Of a stretch of 64,000 nt of DNA, positions 1 to 10,533 are shown piece by piece. The stretch's first letter is position 1, and each line of letters starts with the position of its first letter. The notes below the pieces were generated by a model, which was not told the DNA's origin, searched no databases, and saw only the letters and a list, made by a program, of their open reading frames with translations. This DNA is from Vitrella brassicaformis (Eukaryota; Sar; Vitrellaceae). The stretch lies in the NCBI GenBank assembly GCA_001179505.1, contig CDMY01000319.1:1-64000 (forward strand). The letters run 5' to 3'. The position numbers and the translations under genes are program-made.

Positions 1-321
1 CACCAGTACCCACCCGCCGCCGCATACCACGCGCACGGCGTGTCTCCCCGGGTGAGCCGCATCACGCCCCCTCCGGCGCCGCGGGTGACGACGCAGTGGT
101 ACTACCCTTCGCCCATGCCCTCGCCCGTACGCCGCTCTGGTATGTCTATGGGAGAGGGAGGAGGGTGCACTGCATGCAACACAACACATCCATGTGTGTG
201 GTAGCCACCCACTCATGTGTGAACGAACGGCATCTCTCTCTTATCGCTCGGTGGTGTGGTGTCGTGTGCAGGGGGCAACAAGAAGAGCTGCGGGGTGGGG
301 TTCTGGGGCTGGTGGAAGTAG
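1..321 (+). CDS. 3' end of an unrecognised gene (partial)
   Basis: The window opens inside an exon (1-139) that reads in frame 1 as a Pro/Arg/His-rich segment (HQYPPAAAYHAHG at the start). A phase-1 intron follows, with donor GTATGT at 140 and acceptor GTGTGCAG ending at 271. The last exon (272-321) completes the codon and ends GNKKSCGVGFWGWWK before TAG at 319-321. No family is recognised. A diverged copy of this 3' end lies at 2283-2640. The splice model rests on phase agreement only. Confidence 0.45.
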
Positions 322-1120
322 ACAAGTGGTAGGCTCAAACAGCCACACACGTGTTGAGACGCTGTGCTTTGATGTGTCTTTGTGTGGTGTGTGTGGCAAT
401 CGTCAGATCTCGGGTATGCCAACCACTTCAACTGAGGGATTGAGACGGCCGATGATTGAGAGGCAGGGCCGTGGGTGGAGGGGTGAGTGCGTGTAAGAGT
501 TTCTTTTGAACGGAGGAGCCGCCAAAATTGACCACTTGATTTGAGAAGAGATGGACGGATAAGTGAATGAATGGCCCCATGACACTTTCTGAGTTGACCG
601 GACCGCAGTTTCACGTTTTTCCGTGTGTGTGTGTGGTGTGCAATTGGCCGGCCTGGCTGTCAGTCTGTCTGCCTCAATATGCGTGTGGGCGGCGCTGTGT
701 GTGCTTGGGGGGAGGGCTGCTGAGAGAGACAAGGACAAAAGAAGAGCATGAAACGGTCAGGGACGGTCGTTTGTTGTCTGCCACTCATCGCACCTCACCA
801 CGTCACACCTCCCATCGCTCATCTCACGTGAGTGAGTGAATGAGGGAGTGATGTGGCAGTTTTTTGCCTTTTCGCTATTTTTCGTTTTTTCGCTTTTTCG
901 CTGGCCGCTCTTAATCTGAGTGCATTGCTATGCTACAGAATGAGACTCACTGGCACAACCAGAGAAGAGAGACCAATAATATCGATTCAATCAACCAAGT
1001 CAACAAAACAATCGAAACCAGTACTGACAAGCACATTCGTTGGTCACCGCAGTCCGGCCCCTGAACGGGCGGTTTCACAGATGTGAACGATACATCCGGC
1101 ACACAGTCCACTCACTTCAG
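322..1120. other. Intergenic region with 3' repeat element and T-rich block
   Basis: No convincing gene is seen. Positions 329-420 carry the first copy of an element beginning GGTAGGCTCAAACA, which recurs near 2573 and 6481. Positions 855-905 hold a T-rich run with repeated TTTTCGC/TTTTTCG units. The rest is TG-rich spacer between two convergent genes. Confidence 0.4.
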
Positions 1121-2158
1121 TCACCCTCCAAAAGTGGTGATAACAGTGTCGTTGAATGCCACCGGACACTCGTTGTACTCGCCGGGCATTGCCGCCTCCC
1201 TCAGGGTCACACGCGACACCACCTCATCCACCACCCTCTCAGCATCTTCGTCACTCAACGCAGGGCACCTCACGCAACCGCCCCTTTGTGGGCCGCTCTG
1301 CCGGCTGCCCTCCTTTGGGCTCATCGAGTGCTCGGGCGACTCACACAGCGCCGCGAACTGATTGCGGGAGCGGCGCAACAATGTGGCTGGCTGCTCTGCT
1401 GGCCGAGGGATGGCATTGTTCCTGCTGTCGCGGTAGCGTGTGAGTGCGTTGCCCAGCAGCACAATGGGCAGGAGGGCTCGCTGGATGGCCGATGTGGTGT
1501 AGGGCAGTGAAGGCGAGCAGGCGGCATCCGTCTCGCCATCGAGCTGCAGATAGAGCCAGTAGAAGAGCACCCGGCCGTAGAGAAACTTCTCGCAATGCGG
1601 CATGAACAGCAGCACCACAGAAGAACTGTGCCGCCAAGTAGAGTGGATGTCCGCCAGCCGCTCGAACAGCCTGTCTGCTTGACGACTGGTGACGAAGCCG
1701 AGCTCCTTTGCCGTCTGCTCGTCCTTGTCGGTCATGATGGGGTCCGCAAGCCAGCAGTGCTGTCGTGAAGCCTTGAGGTGCTTCATGACCAGCTGCAGCA
1801 TCCCCAGCTGCACGGCAGAGGCGCGTGAGTGCTCGAAGCTGCCCAGACCAAGGGCGAGGCACATCAGCTGACGCGCCGAGGTCCTGTCCCTCGACGAAGT
1901 CGCCTCGGTGAGGAGATCTCTGACGGCTGACCAGTAGTGGGAGAGCTCCAGTCGCTGCGTGACGAGATGGACGAACACATGGGACCTCCTGGACGGTGGT
2001 GAGGAGGGATCACATGGCTGCGACGCTTCCTTGGTGGCGGTGAGAGGCGTCCGCCGTGTCCGCCTCTTGACGACGGTCGTCCACTGTTCGCCTCCATCCC
2101 CGCCTTGCTGTCCTCTGTGCGGTGGAGAGGCGGGCCCTTCAGACGGCGTTGGTGTCAT
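1121..2158 (-). CDS. SRR1-like domain protein
   Basis: This is an intronless gene of about 345 residues. It shows the SRR1-family layout: an N-terminal WTTVVKRRTRR basic segment, then the core LALGLGSFEHSRASAVQL, a DP motif after a QHCWLADP strand, and the second signature MPHCEKFLYGRVLFYWL. The last matches the family's C-H-C-x-x-x-L-Y-N-like block. SRR1 proteins are linked to circadian and light signalling in plants and to haem-related regulation in other eukaryotes; the role here is unknown. An in-frame ATG exists at 2299, but the sequence from there to 2158 overlaps a duplicated fragment and looks like 5' UTR, so the ATG at 2158 is preferred. Confidence 0.75.
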   Translation of the reverse strand: MTPTPSEGPASPPHRGQQGGDGGEQWTTVVKRRTRRTPLTATKEASQPCDPSSPPSRRSHVFVHLVTQRLELSHYWSAVRDLLTEATSSRDRTSARQLMCLALGLGSFEHSRASAVQLGMLQLVMKHLKASRQHCWLADPIMTDKDEQTAKELGFVTSRQADRLFERLADIHSTWRHSSSVVLLFMPHCEKFLYGRVLFYWLYLQLDGETDAACSPSLPYTTSAIQRALLPIVLLGNALTRYRDSRNNAIPRPAEQPATLLRRSRNQFAALCESPEHSMSPKEGSRQSGPQRGGCVRCPALSDEDAERVVDEVVSRVTLREAAMPGEYNECPVAFNDTVITTFGG

Positions 2159-2282
2159 CCTCCAGCCACAGCTGCTGTTTTCCTTTCCCAATGCGTCGAG
2201 AATTTGGGCTCGAAGAAAGAGACGACAGACTTTTCGATTTTTCGATTTTTTCTTCAGTGTTTTCCACAAGCGCTGATGTTTC

Positions 2283-2640
2283 GTGGCCGTCAGCCCCAAC
2301 CATTACCCGCTCGGGCGCACGCCGTCGCAGCCCGAGGGGACCGCAACATCACCAGCAACAGCAGTGCGTCGCGGCCGCGGCCGCGGCACACCCAGCGAGC
2401 CGCATCACTCGCCCCGTTCAGGTACCATGGGAGAGGGAGGAGGGTGCACTGCACGCAACACATCCATGTGTGTGGTAGCCACCCACTCATGTGTGAACGA
2501 ACGGCACCTCTCTGCACTCGCTCGGCGGTGTACATCTTGAGGCTTGGCGTGCAGGGGAGCAAGGACAAGGTGGTAGGCTCAAACAGCCATGCACATGGCC
2601 ACACAGCCAAACCGTGGCATTCATCCGTGGAATGCTGGGC
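2283..2640 (+). repeat. Diverged copy of the 3' end of the first gene
   Basis: Positions 2425-2530 match 143-255 closely: GGGAGAGGGAGGAGGGTGCACTGCA, then the stretch around the words GTGTGGTAGCCACCCACTCATGTGTGAACGAACGG. The upstream part still reads as a Gln/Ala-rich segment ending SRITRPV, comparable with SRITPP in the first copy. A GTGCAG acceptor and the GGTAGGCTCAAACAGCC element (2573) follow. No full gene is attached. It looks like a gene-end fragment duplicated across the SRR1-like gene. Confidence 0.6.
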
Positions 2641-2744
2641 TGCTGTTGTTGTGTGTGTCAGTTGCAAAGACGGGGGGCGTATCTTTTCATCGTAGCCCCA
2701 TTGCAAAGACTTAGGCCAAACTTGCAGCGACGAGCCAGGCACAT

Positions 2745-3167
2745 GTGGAGGGAAAGGCCATGTGTGTGTCTGTTGGATTGTGTGCAGTCGGGACTGACCC
2801 GGACGAGGACGAATACATTGACATCGCAGATGCCCTCCGTCTCTACAATCTGCGCAAGATCTCAGAGAAATACAGCGGGCCGCTCTCAGCGGCTGATCTG
2901 GCTGCCATCAGAAGTCACATGGCCAGAGGCGTCCGCGCCCTCTGTCTCTTTGTCCAGGCTCACATGACGATATCCCAGGAAAGAAGTACTCGTCTGTCAG
3001 AGCTCTCCATTTGAGCAGGACGTCATTGCTGAGGTTGTCCAGCGCATAGAGGATGGCGCAGGCAGCACTCAACGAGAACCCATCTCAACGACCACATCTG
3101 AAGACATTTTGACGGTTCTTCTCGCGGTCTCAACCCCTTCACCCGCGCAGCTGCCAGCCTTAGGGAG
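2745..3167 (+). CDS. Possible upstream exons of the ankyrin gene (uncertain)
   Basis: After a TGTGTGCAG acceptor near 2789, the sequence reads as an acidic then helical segment (DPDEDEYIDIADALRLYNLR, LSAADLAAIRSHMARG) until TGA at 3012. The neighbouring frame is open from 2968 and reads SPFEQDVIAEVVQRIEDGAG. The frame used by the ankyrin gene below is open again from 3102. All three pieces look protein-like but do not join with an obvious intron. They may be 5' exons of the next gene with an indel, or a decayed gene. The product is unknown. Confidence 0.3.
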
Positions 3168-4984
3168 ATGTCCGCCGCCAATGCTCTCAAGGCAGAGGAG
3201 ACTCCAGAAGAGTGCCGAGAATCTCTCGGGCCATATGCAGCCAAAATGCCGACAAACGCCCGCGACCAGAAGGAGCAGCTACTTGAGGTAGGGGATAAAA
3301 GGAGCACCACTGGCCCGGCGGACGGTGGCGATGGCGATGAAGGTACACTCAACTCAGACAAATGCAACACATCACATACACAGCAGACGATGTAGCCTGG
3401 AGGAACGGCATGACGGCATCGCACAACCAGACGGACCAGACCGCCATGGCATTGGCAGCGGTGGGTGACCATCATACCACACCCATGAGCAGCACACGCC
3501 GACACACGCCGTCGCTTTGTGCATGGGTGCAGGTGGAGGTGTTGGTCGGGGATTTCTTGGGCAGCAGCACAGCGGGCCGAACCGGAGCCGACAGAATGGA
3601 GGTAGACGCCGACTGACCCACCGACACACAAATCAGAATCGCCACTCACGCATCGTTGGTCATCTTGTGCGTCTGTCTGTCCGCTTTGTCAACCACAGGT
3701 CCGCCGGTACCCCGTGGCTGGAAGAGCCACAAGAACGGCGTCGAGGTCCGCGTCCCTCCTGGCACCAGTGACGCCAGCAGTCAGCTGATCTTGGCCATTC
3801 TTCGCCGCACCATCACTCACCCACAGCATATGACGCAGCTGATCCAGCAAGCCGACCCCAATGCGCAGCCTCGCCTGCACGTGGAGGGCACCACCACGAC
3901 CCCCACGACCCGCTTCAAACACTATCCGCTGCTGTCGCTGTCCATTGACAACCTCAGTGACAACAGCGTGCCAACCATCTGGGCAGCCAAAGGCGATAAC
4001 GCTTCGGCCCCCGTCGCCATCCCGAAGTGGCAGACGCCCGGTCTCCAGCTCGCTATCATGCGAATCCTAATCGAGAGAGGGGCCGACATCAATGCGGGTC
4101 TTGGTTCTCCCATCCGGGTGGCCATCGCCTCGTGCAAGCGGACCGCATTCGACCTCCTGATGAGCCAGCTAGGTACGCGCCCATTCACAGCACTCACGAC
4201 ATGGAACACACACGATGATGGATGTTGGGACGTCTGTCTGTCTGTCTGCCTGTCTGTTCAAGGCATCCAGCTGCGGGGGCGTCAGGTGCTGGACTTGCCG
4301 GAAACGTTGCCGACGGACCAGCCGACTGAGGCCCACGAAGCCATCCTGCTGTCCTTCTACCAACAACTCATCCAGCGGGACAGCACACTCGCAACCGAGC
4401 GGAGAGCGGACGGCAACAATTATTTGCATGTGGCGGCCGCCGACCGTACACTGCCTTTCGTTTGTTCTCAGCAGTTCATCGAGAATTACATCGGCCTGCT
4501 GGTGGCCAACGGGGCGGACATCGCGGGCGTGGACAACGACCTGCGCGTGACGCCATTGCATCACGCGGCACTCCGCGGCTCCCACCGTTTGGCTGCGTCT
4601 CTCTGCCGCCGTCTCGCCGCTGCTGACGTCAACAGAGGGCCGCCGAATGACCCCAGCTTCACACCCCTCACCATTTCGGCCCGATGCCTCTATGGCGTCA
4701 CACAGACGCTGCAAGACAACAACACGGGGCAGGCCGTGAGGGATCGGGCCAATATCCGGATCCCCCAGTGGAAGGCCACCATCCGCACACTCCTCCGGGC
4801 GGGCGCTGACATTGCCCTCATGCCCATGGCCACCGAGGGGCAGCGACAGCAGCGGCAATGGGTACTGGCCGAGTGCACGACGGTGCTCAACGAGCTGGGC
4901 GATGCCGTCATGGCTGCCATCAATGACGCCCTCGCCCCTCAGCGGTCGCTTGCGGCCTTGCTCGCCCACTGTCATACTGGGTGA
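3168..4984 (+). CDS. Ankyrin-repeat protein
   Basis: Four exons join with three phase-1 introns: 3168-3342, 3533-3601, 3699-4172 and 4263-4984. The N-terminus is charged and Gly-rich (MSAANALKAEETPEE, GGDGDEGGGVGRG). The main body has ankyrin-type helices and loops: LQLAIMRILIERGADINAG, NNYLHVAAADR, NYIGLLVANGADIAGVDND, TPLHHAALRGSHRLAASL, FTPLTISAR and ATIRTLLRAGADIAL. Ankyrin repeats mediate protein binding; no catalytic domain is seen. The intron at 4173-4262 is 90 bp and stop-free, so its retention would insert 30 residues without a frameshift. The real start could lie upstream (see 2745-3167). Confidence 0.7.
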
Positions 4985-5031
4985 TTTGTTTCTGAACAGT
5001 CGCCGTCCTCACTCGACAAGCGTCGTCATAA

Positions 5032-6416
5032 GTGTCGGCACGGCCCTTCTTCCCCCTCTCCCTCCGTTTGTTTGCTGCCCTCAGCTGCTGTCTTCCGGGT
5101 GGAGTGATCCCGGCCTCCTACGCTAAATCGTACCGCGGAGGTATCCACGCCCGCGCCACCACCACCAACAACAGCCTCCGGTTCAAAGCCGTGTCGGCCA
5201 CTGCCCGTCCCGCCATGCACACACAGCCGCTACAGGTACCTAACTAACTGCTAAAGTTAGTTGAGTGAGATGCATCCAGGACTTGATGGCTTCATCCATC
5301 TCCATCAACCTGTTCGTTCTCTGCTCTGTCAGCTGTCGGGCTCCCCTGGGGCGGCCTTCATCCCACCGTCGCATCACATCGCACAAGGACGAGAGCAGCC
5401 AGCTGGGGAGCCCTCTACCAAGATGCGTGCCCTGCTAGGCACCCCCGACCCCCAGGTCGTTAAAGTTGCCGGTGGGGCAGGAATGGTGAACACGACCCGC
5501 CCCAAGGCGCGCGGACCCGCTCCGCCCGCAGCGAACTGCGCACAGCCACAGCCATTCGGTAAGAAGACGACGAATCGCGACCTTCACTTTTTTGGAAAGC
5601 ACTCCGTTGTGCATTGTCTCGATTACAGGTGCCGGTGTCGGTGTTAAAGGTGCTGGTGCTGGTGCTGGTGCTGGTGTTGGTGGCGGCGTGTTGTGGTTCG
5701 CCCGCGTGTGCGTTTTGTTTCTCCATTCTCTCCATTTTCCAACCCACAGCCAGCAGCAGCATCACATATTTTCCGCTCGAGGGCTGGCGGCCGCTGACCC
5801 CCGCTCTTAATTTTTCGTCCGTTTCGTCTTTTGCCAAGAACGCCATCATCTGCCACTTCAAGGACACTCACGAGATTCACACCTGCACCACTGAGTCCTC
5901 CATCGACAAGTGAGACGGGACATGACTCTGTGTGGGCATTGTCACGACACACGAGTGTATCTATGTTATGTGTGTGTCCTTTACTGTTCAGGCATGCCGA
6001 CAACGGCCGGCTGGGCACCATTATGACACAGTCCCCCGACATGCCAGTGGGGGGATGCACCACAACGATGTCAAGCTGCGCATCTGGCGTTAGATCTTAT
6101 TATCGTCTTATCGTGTTGACCAACGCCAGCCATCCGTTCGTCGCATGGATCAGCTTCACTCTTTACTGGAACGGTCAGCCCAGCACGAACGGGGAGAGGA
6201 GGGCCGGCACACCTATACACACAAACACGCAGCACTCATTCTCGCCGGCTGTCTGTGCTGTCCTGTGATTCCTTCGCAGTGGGTGTGGTTATCGAGACAA
6301 GCGAGCCGGCTGTGTGTGGCGTGGGTCGCGCCTTCAAGGACCGCTTCCCGCAGACCACTCGGCTTGCGCGAGTGGTGCTGGGGGCCGTCATCTCAGCTAT
6401 GGTCTTCGACCGATAG
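5032..6416 (+). CDS. Secretory-pathway protein of unknown function
   Basis: Five exons (5032-5235, 5333-5558, 5750-5909, 5992-6173, 6280-6416) join in phase to 302 codons. The N-terminus (MSARPFFPLSLRLFAALSCC...) looks like a signal peptide or anchor. A Pro/Ala-rich linker follows. The C-terminal half has several Cys (IICHFKDTHEIHTC, GGCTTTMSSC) and ends with a hydrophobic stretch LARVVLGAVISAMVF before TAG. The second long intron holds a GCTGGT-type hexamer microsatellite (about 5645-5680). No family is recognised. A secreted or membrane-anchored, disulphide-bonded protein is inferred. Confidence 0.6.
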
Positions 6417-7138
6417 AAGATGACTGAGGTGACGGCTGACACAAGCAGGAGATGAGGTGAGGTCCATGTGGATCCGATTCGGTAGGCTCAAACAACCACA
6501 CAGACACACACGCGTTGAGACGTTGGGCATTTGTGTGTCTGTGTGCTGTGTGGTCTGCGTGTGTCGAGCGTCAGATCCCCGTTGAGCTCATGTGTGCAAG
6601 TAAGGTGGATACCAATCGTTGCCTTCATTTTATATTTGACGGCTGTTGTGCAACTAACTTCTGTGTCTCCATTTCACTGCCTGGGGGATGGGACACTCGT
6701 GTGGTTCCGGTGCGTGTGGATGCATTTGTTGTTTCAATCGTGTGCTTTGACCGACGGACGGACAAGCCGCAATGATGATTGTAAAACGCATTCATGTCTC
6801 TCTTTCTCAGCTCGCGCATAGCTGAACACGCGCTAGACGGAAAAACCACTGTTCCATCATCCATCCATCCGCCTTTCCATTGGAGCAGTCGGCCACGTGT
6901 AAGTGTCGAGAGAAACAAGGGCAGACAGGCACATGATTTGAGAGCTCGCAGCACACCGATACCAACCAACACTGTCTGCCGACCCGTACACACATTTACC
7001 CATCCGTCACAACACTCACAGAATGAGGCAGGGAGAAGGTAGCAATGACGGACACACAGGCGCAAAAATGCATGCCTTGCTTCTAGATGGTGTGGTGGGA
7101 GGGGAGGGTGTGTGCAGCAAGCCAGTAGGGTAGCCCAG
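6417..7138. other. Intergenic region with third copy of the 3' repeat element
   Basis: Positions 6481-6600 match 329-420: GGTAGGCTCAAACAACC, then CGCGTTGAGACG, then GAGCGTCAGATC. Here the element follows the stop of the preceding gene by about 65 bp. No coding region is seen in the remainder. Confidence 0.5.
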
Positions 7139-8959
7139 CTAGTGGAGCCCTCTCGCCGTCATGACCTCCAGCATCTTCTTGCCCATCTCTGCCGGCGATC
7201 GAACCACCTCCACACCTGCAGACAGACAGACAGACAGACAGATAGACAGACAGACAGACATGTACAATGAGACATGACCGGTCCGCCGCCGTGTCCGCGT
7301 GTCTTCCCTGACCTGCTTCCTCGAGTGCCTTGATTTTGTCCTCGGCGCCGCCCTTGCCTCCGGAGATGATGGCGCCGGCATGACCTGATGGATGGATGAA
7401 TGGTGCCAAAGTGGTCGGGTTCTCTGGTGCTCTCCGTCTGTGCGGCCGTGTTTACCCATTCTGCGTCCAGGTGGGGCGGTGAGGCCGGCAATGAAGCTGA
7501 CCACAGGCTTGTTCTCCTTGTTGTGGTCTGCAGACGGGAGACAGGGAAAGGAGAGAGATTCCCATCGGTTTGTTGATCGTGTGTCGGCCACGGCATGTAC
7601 CCTTGAGCCATGCAGCGGCATCCTCCTCAGCGCTGCCGCCGATCTCGCCAATCATTATGATGCCTGGGCAAACAAATGCATGTACATGCAGCCGTCCACA
7701 CACACACACACTCCCTGCCTCTGTGAGGTGTGTGTCAGTACCTTTGGTCTGCGGGTCTTCGACGAATTTTTCGAGGCAGTCGATGAAGTTGGTCCCGTTG
7801 AAAGGATCGCCCCCTATGCCTGCACGACAGAGGCACCAACACAACAAGAGGCAACGTCGATTTTGGCCTCTCTCCTCTCTCCCTCTCTCCCTCCCTCCGT
7901 TCTTGTGTGCCCTCCGTGCGTGTGTGTTGCTTCATACCGACGCATGTTGACTGTCCCAGCTTGACAGTGGACGTCTGATTGACCGCCTCGTAAGTCAGTG
8001 TGCCGCTGCGGCTCACCACACCTAACCACAAACACATAGATATACCTAACACACATACACGCAGGCAGGCAGGCAGGCATGGCGAGCCCGGCGCTCACGG
8101 ACCGATGCATCCTGGATTGTGGATGTATCCCGGCATGATGCCGATTTTGCATTCTCCCGGCTTGATGATGCCCGGGCAGTTGGGTCCGATGAGTCGGGTC
8201 TTGCTCTGCTTCATGAGAGCGTTCTTGACCTTGACCATGTCTTGCTGCGGGATGCCCTCGGTGATGCACACCACCAACCCTAGCTCGGCCTCCATCGCCT
8301 CCAATATCGCCTTGGCCGCGAAACTCGGCGGCACGTAAATGACCGACGCGTCACAGCCCGTCTTCTCCTTAGCCTGTGGTGGACGAGTGGGCAAAGAAAA
8401 CACACACGCAACAATACTCATCTCATCCACGTGACATGACATCTGTGTGTGGCTGTGTGCTGTGTGGCTGACCTCCTTGACTGATGCGAAGACAGGTAGC
8501 GAGTACTTGTTGTCGTGTGAGTGCCATGTGGTGCCGGCCTTGGAGGGGTTGACGCCACCCACCATCTGCGTGCCGTACTCGAGCGCCTGCTCCGTGTGAA
8601 ACGTCCCCTACCAATCATTCCCACAAGACACACACAAGTACACACAACTGATCACTGCCCGCGTGTGTGTGTGTCTGTGTGTGTGAGTGTGTGTACCTGT
8701 TTGCCTGTGAGTCCCTGGCAAATGACCTTTGTGTTCTTATCGACAAACACTCTGGCGGTGGAGGAGAAGCGACTGCCCTGAAATACACGCCAAGGCCGAG
8801 CAAGCAATGAAAGGGTGATGGTGCTTTTCTCTTCGGGCATACCGCCCGCAGGAGTGGCGTCACCGAGGCCATAGACGGCAGTGCTGAGACCGCAGAGGCC
8901 GCCTTGGCGGCAATTTCACGTCTTGCAAACATCTGCTTGCGAATACGCAGGAAGCGCAA
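7139..8959 (-). CDS. SUCLG1: Succinyl-CoA ligase [ADP/GDP-forming] subunit alpha, mitochondrial
   Basis: This is the TCA-cycle enzyme subunit that binds CoA and carries the phosphohistidine. Ten exons are readable. Exon 1 (8959-8843) is an Arg-rich presequence ([19 protein letters not shown]), typical of mitochondrial import. The CoA-binding Rossmann part follows ([47 protein letters not shown]). The catalytic part has [40 protein letters not shown] and PPGRRMG joined across an intron to [11 protein letters not shown], which carries the active-site His. It ends with AEMGKKML...GLH and a stop at 7139. One intron holds a GACA tetranucleotide run (7219-7260). Start codons of this gene and the next are 170 bp apart and divergent. 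Confidence 0.95.
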
Positions 8960-9129
8960 GGGGACCTCTCCTATGTTTGTCTGATTCCCTTACCCCTTCT
9001 TCCTCTGCGAGCTAAGCCAATGGTCTGCGTCGCGTTGCAACCTGTGCAAGAAGGATGGCAACAAAGGACGGATTGTACTTCTCTCGGGTTGTCCTCTTCT
9101 TCTCCCATCTTGATTATTGATTCGTACTG

Positions 9130-10230
9130 ATGGCGTGCTCTGTGCTGCCCGTGGAGCTGTGGCGCGTGAGCGTGGCTGCATACCTCGCCGTCCCTGACGT
9201 GGCCTCTCTGCGCAGTACCTCTATTGCAGCCGGCACATCTATCATCACCGCTGATCTATTGCTGGAGCGAATCGATGCCCTCCTCTCGCGTCACTCGCTG
9301 CGTGGCGTCATCGATGTGGACCGCAGCCTTGCGTCACCGGCTGGTGGTGGTGGTTGTGCCGTCGGGCTGGTCGCCCTCATTCGCCGGACCATTGGAGTTA
9401 CACGCCAGCAATGTGGGAGTCCGAGCTGCTTCAGCTATTTCCTTGCGTGCGCTCACATGCTGGAGCAGGGTGACAACGGGTGGAGGAACATTGGGGCCTT
9501 GATTCGGTTGGCCGTCATTGGTCGGCTGATGGATCAGAGTGGGCAGCCAGTGGTTCTGTCAGCGCGATGGGTGGCGGCTCACGTCCGCACGAAGGCCTCG
9601 CGTCGGCCGCCTCTCATGATTGCCGTCTACTGGTCTTTGATTGGGCACCGACTGAAACTGAGACGGGGCAGCCTGGCGCTGAAACGAATGTGGAACGGAG
9701 GGTGTGAGATACGGCCGTATCGGGCCTTTCGTGTGGTGCCTTTGGCTAATTTGCCGCCTGGTGATCCCTATGCCGCCTTGGGCCACAACCAGCACGATCC
9801 CGTCGTCGGAGAAACGAATTATTTAAAACGTCTTTTCCCTTGCTTCTCGGCGTTTGTGCTCGACAGCTTGGCCACGTGGTGGTGTGCACCAGAAGTCGTT
9901 CTCGAACGACGCGGCACCCGCCTCAGTCGCTGTCGCTCTCTGATGCATGCTGAGATCAATGACGACGACGCCATCGCAGTGGACTGTTGTAGGTCCAATC
10001 GTGAGATTCGCCCCCTCCGCTGGGTCTTTCTAAGTGGGTTTCGGCCTGACGACACCATTGCCGTCTTTATGTCGGTGCGTTATGGGGCTATCAAGCTCCT
10101 CACGACTGAGCCACGCGCCGCCGATGCATCGTGTCCGCTCGACCTTTGGTTCCCCATGTCGATGCGGCTCTTCCGTTGTGTGCTTAGGCGATTCGGTCTG
10201 GAGAAGGAGGTCATTGAGGGGGCGTCGTGA
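9130..10230 (+). CDS. Hypothetical protein with F-box-like N-terminus
   Basis: This is an intronless gene of 366 codons. The N-terminus (VLPVELWRVSVAAYLAVPDVA) has the LP-x-E-L-W and following helix pattern of F-box-like motifs, which would place it in SCF-type ubiquitin ligases; this is a weak match. The rest is basic and aromatic-rich with no recognised repeats (WSLIGHRLKL, FPCFSAFVLDSLATWWC). It is divergent from the succinyl-CoA ligase gene with 170 bp between start codons, so a shared promoter is likely. Lack of introns is unusual for this window and could mean retroposition. Confidence 0.55.
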   Translation: MACSVLPVELWRVSVAAYLAVPDVASLRSTSIAAGTSIITADLLLERIDALLSRHSLRGVIDVDRSLASPAGGGGCAVGLVALIRRTIGVTRQQCGSPSCFSYFLACAHMLEQGDNGWRNIGALIRLAVIGRLMDQSGQPVVLSARWVAAHVRTKASRRPPLMIAVYWSLIGHRLKLRRGSLALKRMWNGGCEIRPYRAFRVVPLANLPPGDPYAALGHNQHDPVVGETNYLKRLFPCFSAFVLDSLATWWCAPEVVLERRGTRLSRCRSLMHAEINDDDAIAVDCCRSNREIRPLRWVFLSGFRPDDTIAVFMSVRYGAIKLLTTEPRAADASCPLDLWFPMSMRLFRCVLRRFGLEKEVIEGAS

Positions 10231-10533
10231 CTGTGTAATAGTGGTGGCCATGGTGGACACAGTCATTCGAGTATTGCCTGGTGTGTGTGAGTAATCTGGG
10301 TGAAGGAGTTTGTACTAAATAAGGGGACATTGAGTGTGGTGTCTTGGATCGCAGTGCGATACCTGATTGAGTAATAAGCTGCGCGTTGTGTGAATGCAAG
10401 AGGCAGACATGATTGTCGTTGTGCACACTGGCTGTTCGTGTGAATCAACGGTCGTTTGCCTATATGTTTTCTGTTCATTTGTATTTCGATCGGCCGATCG
10501 TTTGCTTATACGCATATACTATTTGTTTCGCGA

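Noticed and set aside
4169-4975. 268-codon minus-strand open frame
   Set aside because: Antisense to the ankyrin exons; no independent motif or splice support.
5644-6063. Minus-strand frame ending in a His-Gln repeat
   Set aside because: The repeat is the translation of an intronic hexamer microsatellite of the plus-strand gene.
7219-7260. Regular short repeat resembling an array
   Set aside because: Simple GACA tetranucleotide run inside an intron. No spacers are present, so it is not a CRISPR array, which is also not expected in a eukaryote.
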